Positions 48,576 through 56,971 of a DNA stretch of 64,000 nucleotides are shown here, piece after piece. The notes under the pieces are model-generated. The model was given only the letters and a program-made list of their open reading frames with translations, ran no database searches and was not told the origin of the DNA. This stretch comes from Gilichinskyi gelida (GTDB taxonomy: Bacteria > Acidobacteriota > Thermoanaerobaculia > Gp7-AA8), in NCBI GenBank assembly GCA_038040385.1, contig JBBPII010000005.1, forward strand, positions 291,411-355,410, written 5' to 3'. The number at the start of each line of letters is the position of its first letter. Position 1 is the first letter of the stretch. Both the position numbers and the translations under genes were made by a program.

Positions 48576-51485
48576 ATGCCCTCCCGCACCTCGATTGCTA
48601 TTTTCATCGCGCTCGCCTTAGGCGCGCTCCCCGCCTTCGCGCAGACGTTCGTCTTCCACCTGCGCGGCGACCAGGAAGTCCCCCCGGTGCCGAGCGTCGC
48701 CACCGGCGGCTGCATGATGGAGCTCAATCAGCCGATGGCGCAGACGACCATCACCTGCGTTCACAACGTGGTCGGCGCGACGGTCATGCACATCCACCGC
48801 GGCGCGCCCGGCGTCAACGGCCCCATCGTCTTCGACCTCGGCGATCCCGCCAGCCCGGTCACCGCGACCTGGATCGGGATGACGCCTGCCGACATCGCCG
48901 ACATGCTGGCCGGCAACTTCTACATCAACATCCACACGGCCGGCCGGCCGGCCGGCGAGATCCGCGGTCAAATTCTGACGCGCACCGTCGACCTGGTGGC
49001 CTTCACCGCGAACGGCGCGCAGGTGGTGCCGCCGAACGCGTCGGCGGCCACGGCGAACTGCACCGCGGACCTCGACAACCCCGCCACCTCGCTCGCGGTG
49101 AACTGCACGCACAATTTCGCCTCGCCGCAGAGCGCGCACATTCACGAGGCGCCCGCCGGCCAGAACGGGCCGATCGTTTTCACCTTCGCCAGCCCGAATT
49201 CGCCGCTGTCGGCGAACGTGCCGACGACGCCGCAGCTCGTCGCCGACTTCGCCGCCACCTTCCTCTATCTCGACATCCACGGCGCCGGCGGCACCGAGGC
49301 GATACCGGCGGATGAGATCCGCGGCCAGATCGGAACGCCGCCCGCACCGCCGAGCACCGGAACGATCGAGATCGTCAAGACGACGCAGCCGGCCGGCGGC
49401 ACCGGTTTCACCTTTACGGACAATGTTCCCGGCTCGCCGGGAACCTTCGCGCTCAACGACGGCCAGACGCGCACGTTTTCCGCGGTTCCCGCCGGCACGT
49501 ACACCGTCAGCGAGAACGACCCGACCGTGACGCCCGGCGGCTACACGCTCGGCGACCTCTCGTGCACCGACGCCGACAGCACCGGCGACACGGCCGCCCG
49601 CACGGCGACGGTCCGCCTCGCCGCGGGCGAGACGGTGCGCTGCACGTTCCGAAACCTGCGCACCGCGGCCACCGACACGCTGTTCGTCTTTCATCTGTCC
49701 GGCGACCAGGAGGCGCCGCCGGTCTCCACCACGGAGCGCGGCGGCTGCATGGGCCGCTTCAACAGCGGCGCCAGCGAGCTCACGCTCATCTGTACTCATG
49801 ATGTTGCGTCGCCGACGGTCATGCACATCCATCGCGGCGCTCCCGGAGTCAACGGCCCGATCGTCTTCGACCTCGGCAGTCCCGTCAGCCCGGTGACCGC
49901 CACCTGGAGCGGGATGACGCCGGCGGACGTGGCCGATCTCCTCGCCGGCAACCTGTACATCAACATCCACACCGCGGGCCGGCCGGCGGGAGCGATTCGC
50001 GGCCAGATCCTGCCGCGGACCGTCGACGTCGTAAACTTCACGCTCGACAGCAGCCAGGTGGTGCCGCCGGGAACCAGCACCGCAACCGGAAACTGCACCG
50101 CCGACCTCGACAACCCCGCGACGGCGCTCGCCGTCCAGTGCACGCACAACCTGCCGTCGCCCAACCAGGCGCACGTCCACCAGGCGCCCTTCGGCGCGAA
50201 TGGGCCGATCGTCTTCACCTTCCCCACGCCCGCCAGCCCGTTCTCGGCGAACGTGCCGATGACGCCGCGGCTGGTCGCCGATTTCGCCGCGTACTTCCTC
50301 TACGTCGACGTCCACGGCGTCGCCGGCTCGGAGAGCACGCCCGCTGACGAGATCCGCGGCCAGATCGGCGCGCAGGCAGCCCCACCGGCCACCGGCACGA
50401 TCCGCATCGTCAAATCGACGGCGCCCGCGGGCGGCAGCGGCTTCGGCTTCACCGACAACGTTCCCGGCTCGAGCGGCAGCTTCACTCTCAGCGACGGCGG
50501 CGTGCGGACCTTCACCAGCGTCGCCGCCGGCACGTACACGATTACGGAGAACAATCCGGCCGCAAGCGGCTACTCGCCGACGGACGTCAACTGCGACGAC
50601 GCGGACAGCGCCGGCGACCCGTTCGCGCGTACGGCGTCCGTTCATCTGCAGGCCGGCGAAACGGTCACCTGCACGTTCCACAATCTGCAGTCGCAGGCCG
50701 CATCGTCGCTGTTCGTCTTCCACCTCTCCGGCGACCAGGAAGTGCCGCCGGTGGCCACGGCGGCGACCGGCGGTTGCTTCATGCAATTCACCGCCACGTT
50801 GAGCCAGCTCTCCATGGTGTGCACGCACAACGTCGGCAGCCCGGTGCAGATGCACATCCACCGCGGCGCCCCCGGCGTCAACGGCCCGATCCTCTTCGAC
50901 CTCGGCAACCCGAGCAGCCCCGTGGAGGCCGTTTGGACCGGCATGACGCCCTCCGACGTCGCCGATCTCATGGCGGGAAACCTGTACATAAACATCCACG
51001 CCAGCGGCCGGCCGGCGGGGGAAATCCGAGGACAGATCCTTCCGCGGACCATCGACCACTTCAGCTTCGTCCTGACCGGCAGCCAGATGGTGCCGCCGAC
51101 CGATTCGACGGCCACCGGCAATTGCGCGGCGGACCTGTCGGACGATGCCGGGTCGCTGTCCATCCAGTGCCGCCTCAGCATCGCGAACCCGACCGCGATC
51201 CATCTGCACGACGGACCTCCAGGGGTGAACGGGCCGGTGGTCTTCGACTTCCCCCCCAGCAGTTCGTTCGCGGGCGCCGCGCCGCTGACGCCGCGGCTGG
51301 TGGCGGATTTCGCCGCCGGCTTCCTCTACCTGGACATTCATTCGGCGAACGATCCCGACGGCGAGATCCGCGGACAGCTCACCGCTTCGTCGGCGTCCGC
51401 GGCGGCCATCCCGATGTTCGACGGATGGATGATGATGCTGCTCGCCGCGGCGCTGGTAAGTCTCGCGGTGTGGCGGATGCGTTAG
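48576..51485 (+). CDS. Large secreted CHRD-repeat protein with CTERM-like anchor
   Basis: 969 residues. Signal peptide (IFIALALGALPAFAQ); then units of about 345 residues starting near 24, 368 and 710. Units 1 and 2 each hold two CHRD domains (FVFHLSGDQEVPPV..., VMHIHRGAPGVNGPIVFDL, NLYINIHTAGRPAGEIRGQI) and one SpaA/prealbumin-like beta domain (EIVKTTQPAGGTGF, AAGTYTVSEN). Unit 3 holds two CHRD domains only. The C-terminus, IPMFDGW followed by a hydrophobic helix and WRMR, resembles IPTL-CTERM sorting signals. So it is probably exported and membrane-processed by an exosortase-type enzyme. Function of CHRD domains is unsettled; the His-rich strands may bind metal. Confidence 0.85.
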   Translation: MPSRTSIAIFIALALGALPAFAQTFVFHLRGDQEVPPVPSVATGGCMMELNQPMAQTTITCVHNVVGATVMHIHRGAPGVNGPIVFDLGDPASPVTATWIGMTPADIADMLAGNFYINIHTAGRPAGEIRGQILTRTVDLVAFTANGAQVVPPNASAATANCTADLDNPATSLAVNCTHNFASPQSAHIHEAPAGQNGPIVFTFASPNSPLSANVPTTPQLVADFAATFLYLDIHGAGGTEAIPADEIRGQIGTPPAPPSTGTIEIVKTTQPAGGTGFTFTDNVPGSPGTFALNDGQTRTFSAVPAGTYTVSENDPTVTPGGYTLGDLSCTDADSTGDTAARTATVRLAAGETVRCTFRNLRTAATDTLFVFHLSGDQEAPPVSTTERGGCMGRFNSGASELTLICTHDVASPTVMHIHRGAPGVNGPIVFDLGSPVSPVTATWSGMTPADVADLLAGNLYINIHTAGRPAGAIRGQILPRTVDVVNFTLDSSQVVPPGTSTATGNCTADLDNPATALAVQCTHNLPSPNQAHVHQAPFGANGPIVFTFPTPASPFSANVPMTPRLVADFAAYFLYVDVHGVAGSESTPADEIRGQIGAQAAPPATGTIRIVKSTAPAGGSGFGFTDNVPGSSGSFTLSDGGVRTFTSVAAGTYTITENNPAASGYSPTDVNCDDADSAGDPFARTASVHLQAGETVTCTFHNLQSQAASSLFVFHLSGDQEVPPVATAATGGCFMQFTATLSQLSMVCTHNVGSPVQMHIHRGAPGVNGPILFDLGNPSSPVEAVWTGMTPSDVADLMAGNLYINIHASGRPAGEIRGQILPRTIDHFSFVLTGSQMVPPTDSTATGNCAADLSDDAGSLSIQCRLSIANPTAIHLHDGPPGVNGPVVFDFPPSSSFAGAAPLTPRLVADFAAGFLYLDIHSANDPDGEIRGQLTASSASAAAIPMFDGWMMMLLAAALVSLAVWRMR

Positions 51486-52291
51486 CGCCTGAACGCCCCC
51501 GCCCACCACTCCCCCTTCTCGCGCTCCGCCACCATCGGCAACGGACAGGCCGCGACGACCTCGGCGCGCTTGTCGAGAAGGATTCCGCTCAAGATCAACG
51601 TCCCGCCGACGTGCCTCACAACCTCATCGAGCAGCGGGAGGATGACCTCGGGAATGATGTTCATGGTCACCACGTCGAAGCGTCCGCCGCGCAGCGCTTC
51701 GACGCCGCCGATGAACAGCGGCATGCGCGACGGCTCGACGCCGTTGCGCGCGCGGTTGTCGCGCAGCGCGCCGTAGGCGTCGGTGTCGTTGTCGAAGGCG
51801 ATGGCCTTCGCCGCGCCGAGGCGGAGCATGGCCAGGGCCAGGATGCCGCTGCCGGAGCCGACGTCGAGGCCGCGGCCCAGCGCGAGGTCGAGCGTCTCCA
51901 GCAACTCGATGCAGAGCGAGGTCGTCTCGTGCGAGCCGGTGCCGAAGGCCTGCTCCTGCGGGATCACCAGGGCGTGGCGGCGCGTGTCGGGCGGAATGAG
52001 CTTGGCGTCGGGAGCGACGACGAACGATTCGCCGATGACGATCGGCTGTAGTAACTGTTGATATAGCTGAAGCCAGTCCACCGGCGCGCGCTCGGAGGCG
52101 CGGATCTCGACGTCGGCGAAGAACGCCGCCGCTTCGTCGCGGTCCTCCGCCGACTCGAAGTAGGCGGTGATGAGCGTCGCGGCGTCGACGTCATCGGAGG
52201 TGCTGCCGGTGGAGCGGGTGAGGAAAAGGCGGGCGATCATCTCCTCTTCGCGCTTCGGATCGCAGGAGATCTCGAGGAGGAAGTCGTTCAT
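51482..52291 (-). CDS. prmA: Ribosomal protein L11 methyltransferase-like
   Basis: 269 residues. The PrmA signature QAFGTGSHETTSLCIELLE, motif I LDVGSGSGILALAMLRLGA, and a NIIPEVILPLLDEVV segment replacing the NPxY-like motif (usually NILA). The N-terminal domain (residues 1-95) fits the L11-binding part. Such enzymes methylate lysines of ribosomal protein L11; the altered catalytic motif leaves some doubt about substrate. Convergent with the CHRD gene (4-base overlap). Confidence 0.82.
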   Translation of the reverse strand: MNDFLLEISCDPKREEEMIARLFLTRSTGSTSDDVDAATLITAYFESAEDRDEAAAFFADVEIRASERAPVDWLQLYQQLLQPIVIGESFVVAPDAKLIPPDTRRHALVIPQEQAFGTGSHETTSLCIELLETLDLALGRGLDVGSGSGILALAMLRLGAAKAIAFDNDTDAYGALRDNRARNGVEPSRMPLFIGGVEALRGGRFDVVTMNIIPEVILPLLDEVVRHVGGTLILSGILLDKRAEVVAACPLPMVAEREKGEWWAGAFRR

Positions 52292-52342
52292 GCGCCGGCG
52301 ATCGTAGCAGCCGGCGCATGAACAGCTCGGGCGTCAGCGGGG

Positions 52343-53443
52343 TTATTTCGCTCCCTCGTTGCCGCTCTTTTCCTTTGGTTTGACCGTGGAGCGGACGACG
52401 ATGATCTTGTTGAGAATGTCGAACCAGAACGGCGCTCCGAGCGTCACGGCCGCGGCGGTGATGAGGATGCCGAGAATCTTGGAGAGCCAGTCCAAGCCGG
52501 TTGCGGGTCGGCTATGGTTCTTCCACCCGATCGGGAGGCCGAAAGACTCCATCTTGTCCAAGCTCCCGGTCAATCGTTTGAGGGTCGCATCGATCGCCTC
52601 GTGATCCGCCTTTGTCTTCGCTTCCCCCTTCGCCTCCACCTGCCCCTTCGCCTCCACCTGCCCCTTCGCCTCCACCTGCCCCTTCGCCTCCGCCGCCTTC
52701 GCCTCTGCTGCCGCCTTCGCCTTCGCCTCCGCCGCCGCCTCCTCACGCAGCTTCTGGGTCACCTCGGTCGTCGCCGCGTTTACGACCGCCGCGCGCAGCG
52801 CCTTGTCGGTCGCCAGTTTCTTGGCCACCGCGATACTGTCGACGTTCAGCGCGCCTGCGGCCGCTAGTCCAACCAAGGCGAGAATCCAGTGCGTCCGCCG
52901 CTTGTACCAACCGGAGACGCGGTCCATGCTGGAGTTGAACCACTCCTCAACGTTCTCCCGCGCCTTCGCGGCATTGTTCGCGGCGGCGGTGATCAGCCGC
53001 CCAACCGCCTGATCCACGCCGCCGATGGCGCCCGCGAGCGGGTTAGCGATCGGCGCGACGGCCGCGGGCGCCGGATCAACCGTGCCCGCAGCCGGTGGCG
53101 CGGCCGCGGTGGCACCGGCGAGCGGCACGTTCAGTACGTCCATGAGGGCCAATGCAAAGTTGCGGGCGGGGATGTAGGACGGCAGCTTGCGCTTGGCCCA
53201 CATGCCCGCTGTGGTGACGTTCGGAAAGTTGCCGCGGTAAAGGCTGGCGATGAGTGGGTGGTCATAGACCTGCGCGACGATCGCCGGGTTGTTTATCAGC
53301 TCGCCGATTCCCTCCAGCAGATCGCGCCCGCGGTATTGCAACAGCGTCTCGATGATCTCGATCACCGCCGAGGCGATGAGACTCATCATCAGGTACAAGA
53401 AAACCACGCCGATGGCCACGTCGAGCATTTCGAGACCGAACAT
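52343..53443 (-). CDS. Membrane protein, paralogue 1, with KGQVEA repeats
   Basis: 366 residues, ATG 53443 behind GGGAGGA. N-terminal helix (EMLDVAIGVVFLYLMMSLIASAVIE), a central region with a YIPARNFALALMD motif, a membrane helix (WILALVGLAAAGALNV), a charged Ala/Lys/Glu coiled coil with three 18-base repeats coding KGQVEA, and a C-terminal helix (ILITAAAVTLGAPFWFDILNK) ending VVRSTVKPKEKSG. The gene at 56972-57982 shares both ends and the middle motif. Not recognised as a named family. Confidence 0.7.
   Translation of the reverse strand: MFGLEMLDVAIGVVFLYLMMSLIASAVIEIIETLLQYRGRDLLEGIGELINNPAIVAQVYDHPLIASLYRGNFPNVTTAGMWAKRKLPSYIPARNFALALMDVLNVPLAGATAAAPPAAGTVDPAPAAVAPIANPLAGAIGGVDQAVGRLITAAANNAAKARENVEEWFNSSMDRVSGWYKRRTHWILALVGLAAAGALNVDSIAVAKKLATDKALRAAVVNAATTEVTQKLREEAAAEAKAKAAAEAKAAEAKGQVEAKGQVEAKGQVEAKGEAKTKADHEAIDATLKRLTGSLDKMESFGLPIGWKNHSRPATGLDWLSKILGILITAAAVTLGAPFWFDILNKIIVVRSTVKPKEKSGNEGAK
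52629..52682. repeat. Three tandem 18-base units (KGQVEA codons)
   Basis: Perfect copies of TTCGCCTCCACCTGCCCC at 52629, 52647 and 52665, flanked by diverged partial units; in frame in the membrane protein. Confidence 0.95.
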
Positions 53444-53474
53444 TCCGTCCTCCCTCGTCGGGGATTGACGGACA

Positions 53475-54080
53475 TCAGCCGGGATTTCCGCCGAACGCGT
53501 CGCGATAGTCCGCCATCGCCGCCTCGATCACCGCGGCCGCGTGCGCGTAACCGTAGGTCCGCGCGATGCGGACGCGCGGCGGCTCGCCGGGAACGAGCTT
53601 GTAGGTGGTGAAGTAGTGCTGGAGGCGCTCGATGAGCACGGCGGGGATGTCGTCGATCTCGCCGGCCTCCCCCCACACGTAGTCTCCCTGCAGGACGGCG
53701 ATGATCTTGTCGTCGGCCTCATCGCGATCGATCATCTGCAGGCCGCCGACGACCCGGGCGGGGATGACGATCTCCGACTTGGTGATCGGCCGCTCGCTGA
53801 GGACGCAGATGTCGAGCGGATCGCCGTCGCCGCGCGGCGCCGACGCCAACTCCGCCACCTTCGCCGCGCAGTAGGTCTGCGGGATGAAGCCGTACAGCGC
53901 CGGCGGCTGCGACGACGTCCGCTGCGGCCGGTCGACCCGCAAGTAGCCGCTGGCCTTGTCCACCTCGTACTTCACCAAATCGAACGGCGTGATCTCGATG
54001 TACGCATTGACCACGCGCGGTGCGTCCGCGCCGGGCTCGAGACCGTGCCAAGGGTGGGGGCGGAAGCGCGAAAAGGCCAC
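53475..54080 (-). CDS. ppa: Inorganic pyrophosphatase, family I
   Basis: 201 residues. NAYIEITPFDLVKYEVDK and a tyrosine-rich region (ALYGFIPQTYC), the metal site GDGDPLDICVLSERPI, and DEADDKIIAV. It hydrolyses pyrophosphate to two phosphates in the cytoplasm. Length a little above the usual 175-180 because of the N-terminus. Lies between the paralogous membrane-protein gene and a DUF2442 gene, all on the minus strand. Confidence 0.9.
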   Translation of the reverse strand: MAFSRFRPHPWHGLEPGADAPRVVNAYIEITPFDLVKYEVDKASGYLRVDRPQRTSSQPPALYGFIPQTYCAAKVAELASAPRGDGDPLDICVLSERPITKSEIVIPARVVGGLQMIDRDEADDKIIAVLQGDYVWGEAGEIDDIPAVLIERLQHYFTTYKLVPGEPPRVRIARTYGYAHAAAVIEAAMADYRDAFGGNPG

Positions 54081-54089
54081 GCGCGGAGT

Positions 54090-54371
54090 CTATCCCGCGC
54101 TCCGTACCGGGACGCGCACGCCAGCAGCAGGGACACCCCGAAGGATGCCTTGGACAGACAGGTCTTCGTCAATTTCCGGCCAATGAATGCCAAAGCCAGC
54201 GCCTGCTATCTGCCACTCGTTACGCTGGGTCGCCGTTGCGTGTAGCAAGCGTGGATACCAGACGAGTGGCACGCTGACCGTGCGGCCGTCTGCGAGGTCG
54301 ACCACGAGCGTGTCCTCGGTGACGTGAACGCCTACGATGCGCTCGCCGGGTTTAGGTTCCGAAGTATTCAT
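54090..54371 (-). CDS. DUF2442 protein
   Basis: 93 residues. The family's pattern is visible: DTLVVDLADGRTVSVPLVWYPRLL, then WQIAGAGFGIHWPEIDEDLSVQGIL. Small cytoplasmic proteins of this family usually pair with a DUF4160 protein, as here with a 20-base overlap, in a toxin-antitoxin-like arrangement; activity is not established. Confidence 0.85.
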   Translation of the reverse strand: MNTSEPKPGERIVGVHVTEDTLVVDLADGRTVSVPLVWYPRLLHATATQRNEWQIAGAGFGIHWPEIDEDLSVQGILRGVPAAGVRVPVRSAG

Positions 54372-54588
54372 TCCAAGCCTGCATCAGCTTCAGCTGGTTC
54401 TCACTGATCATCGTTTCGATCGTGCGCAACTCACGTGCCGGAAAGCCAAAGTTGACCACGAGAGCCACGGGTTGGAGCCAGAACTTGGCCGACGACTCGT
54501 CTCGATCTACGTGCACATGGGGCGGCTCGCCTGGCTCGTGGCTGTAAAAGTACACCCGGTAGGGACCGTTGCGCAAAACCGTTGGCAC
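54352..54588 (-). CDS. DUF4160 protein
   Basis: 78 residues from GTG 54588 (PTVLRNGPYRVYFYSHEP). Hallmarks are RVYFYSHEPGEPPHVHVDRD and ELRTIETMISENQ. Upstream partner of the DUF2442 gene with overlapping reading frames. Often found in mobile or accessory regions. Confidence 0.85.
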   Translation of the reverse strand: MPTVLRNGPYRVYFYSHEPGEPPHVHVDRDESSAKFWLQPVALVVNFGFPARELRTIETMISENQLKLMQAWNEYFGT

Positions 54589-55294
54589 GCGCCGAAAGTG
54601 TAGCGCGGCAGGCCGGGAGCGATGCACGGCGTGAGAGAGTTCACTGTTTCCCGAGGCGCGACAGCAAGCGACCGTCCACTCCGGGTAGAACCGATCCAGC
54701 GTGCAAACCCACCCCGTCGGAAGGCCTCCATCACGTGCGGATGCGGCCGACCCGGGAGCAACTCCGTTGTCAGGATTATTGCGAGTGCCTTCTAAGGTGA
54801 TACCAATTCCAAAGCCACATCTCTGAAAAGTTCAATGTAGGCCTCGAAGAGATCGTTGGCGGATCGAGGCTTCACGCCTGAAGGCGCAACGTTCTCGAGC
54901 AGCAGATCACCAACCGAGTAACCCTGCCTAAGTTTACGCCTCCGCAGCCTTCGTGCGACCTCGGTGAATGCTGTTCGCGATTTTCTCGAGGTGTGCGCGA
55001 CGCGGTTTCGGATGACCGCCGCGTCGTCTAAAGCAGTCTTGACTGGTCCGAGCTGTTTGGCATACGGATTTGCCTTTGTGAAGAATAGTTCAGCTCGACG
55101 CAAGGTATCTTCCACGGTCCAGTTTAGGTAGTGTTTCTCGGGGTCGAAACCGGGTTTCCCGGCGATAACCGCGTAGGCATCTTTGATTGAGGTTGCAGGG
55201 CCGAACCTCAACTTCGGAACTTCGGCGTACTGTGATTTCGCCCCCGCTAGATATCGCACAAACGAGTGTTCGAGAAATTGCTCGAAAGCACTTA

Positions 55295-55320
55295 GGCGGT
55301 GTCAAACATTAACATTTACA
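55295..55320. repeat. IS left inverted repeat
   Basis: GGCG..GTCAA..A.TAAC.TTTACA pattern; 20 of 26 bases match the reversed right end at 56551-56576. Confidence 0.85.
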
Positions 55321-56519
55321 GATCGGCGCGTGGCCGAATGATGTAGTTCCATTCACCGTGAAACGAATCAGGGGCGAGGTTGACTGTGGCGATCTCTTTG
55401 TCACTCACCTTGCGGCCAACAGGGTACCGACGTCTGTCCAATCGGCACGTTACCTTCAGCCCCTTGGCAGTGGTTGTCTTGGCGATTAGACGCACGATGG
55501 TTTCGTAGTCGCGCAGGGGCTCGCCACGCCAGTTCGACGAGATGAATGAGAACAAGCGATGCTCGACCTTGTTCCATTTGCTTGTTCCTGGAGGGAAGTG
55601 GCACACCACGATGGAGAGGCCAGCCCAGTCCGCTAGTCCCTGCAGCCCGATCTTCCATTGCCGAAGGCGGTAGCCATTGCTGCCGCCGGCGTCCGCGGTA
55701 ATCAGGAGAGTGTTGGCTTTCGGATAAAGGCGCCGTCCTTCAGCGCGCCACACCCTCGAATGGATGCTACCGCAAACGCACCGGTGTCATGATCGGTCCC
55801 CACGTTCACGAACCCGGTATTGCGACCCAAGTCGTAGATGCCGTATGGGTACGCTCGCGGCACCGATGGATCGGGGAAGTCGTGAACGTTCACTCTCTGA
55901 GGAGTTTTCGTCTTCAGCCATTGCCGACCCTCGTTCTGGTAATTGCCAAGGATCTCTTTCTTCTTCGTATCGACAGAGATGACTGGTCGCTTCCGAGCGA
56001 GGGCCTCGCGGACTTTTTCATTAATGTATTGAAACTGCGCGTCGCGGTCCGGGTGATCGCTGCCCTCGTCGGTCTTGCGGTTCCCCTGTAGGCTGTAGTC
56101 CATCTGTCGCAGCAACTGTGCGACCTTCTCGTGGCTCACCGAGTGGTCCTGGGCGGCCAGTTCAGCCGAGAGAGCGCGCGTACTCTTGCTTGTCCATCTC
56201 AGCGGCGAGTCCGGGTCCCCACGCGTGAGCGGTTCGACCAGCGCTCCAGTTTGCTCGGTAGGTCGGGATCGAGCGCGACCAGGGACGGCCGTCCCCCACC
56301 CCAGCGCCGAACGCGTCCCGGCGGCAGCGGCGGATCTTCCAATTCTTGCAATCCCTTCGTGATCGTGACTCGAGACAATCCGCAGGCCTTGCTGACGGTC
56401 GTCACGCCTCCGTGGCCGAGTTCACGAGCCTCGCTCGCGGCAAACAACCGCCGCGCCCGCTCGTCCAGATGAGGCCAAAGGAGAGCCACCTTCTGCTGAA
56501 GCGCACGCACGGTCGTCAT
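55316..56519 (-). pseudogene. ISAzo13-type transposase, two frameshifts
   Basis: Three overlapping frame segments: 56519-about 56240 (MTTVRALQQKVALLWPHLDE, helix-turn-helix VTTVSKACGLSRVTI), about 56240-55750 (VEPLTRGDPDSPLRW, SVDTKKKEILGNY), and about 55750-55316 (WRAEGRRLYP, LLITADAGGSNGYR, NKVEHRLFSFIS). The Asp, Asp and Glu in the last quoted pieces fit a DDE triad. Each break is cured by restoring one base. So the transposase is probably inactive, unless the breaks are sequencing errors. Confidence 0.85.
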
Positions 56520-56550
56520 GCTCAAGGAGCTTAACCTGAAGGTCTCTGAA

Positions 56551-56576
56551 TGTAAACGTTATTACTTGACGACGCC
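56551..56576. repeat. IS right inverted repeat
   Basis: Mirror of 55295-55320; followed at 56577 by the TTA target duplicate. Confidence 0.85.
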
Positions 56577-56971
56577 TTACCGCAGCAAGAAAGGAGAGCG
56601 AGATGACTTTTCTTGCTTGCGCTGGATGCAAGGCGTTGATGTTAACTGCATCATAAGTCCACTCGCAAAACGGGCGAACTGCCGCGTAAAGGTTGCTTGC
56701 CGAGTCGAGCGCTCGATCAAGCTCCCAGACGGTGGACGTCAGCGCCATTGGCTTTGGCATCGCAAAATCGGAGCGCCATGATATCTCCGTCGCGCAGTGG
56801 TGTGCTTGGCGATAGAGACCCTTGCGAAGGCCTAACTTTGTAGTAGTGCAGGATATCCAGCGCCGCTTTGCGGCGTAGCACGTTGCGTTGACGGTATTTT
56901 CGCGCAACTCACTGATATTGCTCGCGTGTGCTGCAAACGACATCGCGTTTATGCAGCGGTATATGCGCTGC

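Larger units (their letters stand above)
55295..56576. mobile_element. ISAzo13-like insertion sequence, 1282 bp
   Basis: 26-base terminal inverted repeats (20 matches) beginning GGCG, a transposase gene filling the interior, and a 3-base target duplication TTA (55292-55294 and 56577-56579). Family call rests on the transposase sequence. Confidence 0.85.
54792..56760 (-). pseudogene. HEPN-like gene interrupted by an insertion sequence
   Basis: The 5' part (56760-56577, from MPKPMALTSTVWELD) and the 3' part (55294-54792) flank the IS. Deleting the IS and one TTA copy joins them in frame (FLAAV-SAFEQFLEH) into a 227-residue helical protein. It carries RNRVAH at 156-161, the R-x4-6-H motif of HEPN ribonucleases used in toxin-antitoxin and abortive-infection systems, within helix-rich sequence. 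No MNT or nuclease partner is adjacent; the DUF4160/DUF2442 pair lies downstream. Gene is inactive while the IS remains. Start codon choice is uncertain. Confidence 0.7.

Noticed and set aside
52600..52700. Short regular repeats resembling a CRISPR array
   Set aside because: Units are contiguous 18-mers without spacers and lie in frame in a protein gene.
54628..54791. Small minus-strand frame between the DUF4160 gene and the HEPN fragment
   Set aside because: No ribosome site, no recognisable motif, and it overlaps the DUF4160 gene in another frame.
56800..56960. Possible integron attC site (GTTAGGC on the minus strand and a GCCGC/GCGGC hairpin) near the HEPN gene
   Set aside because: No matching RYYYAAC partner at proper distance, no integrase gene, and the neighbouring genes are not cassette-like in spacing.
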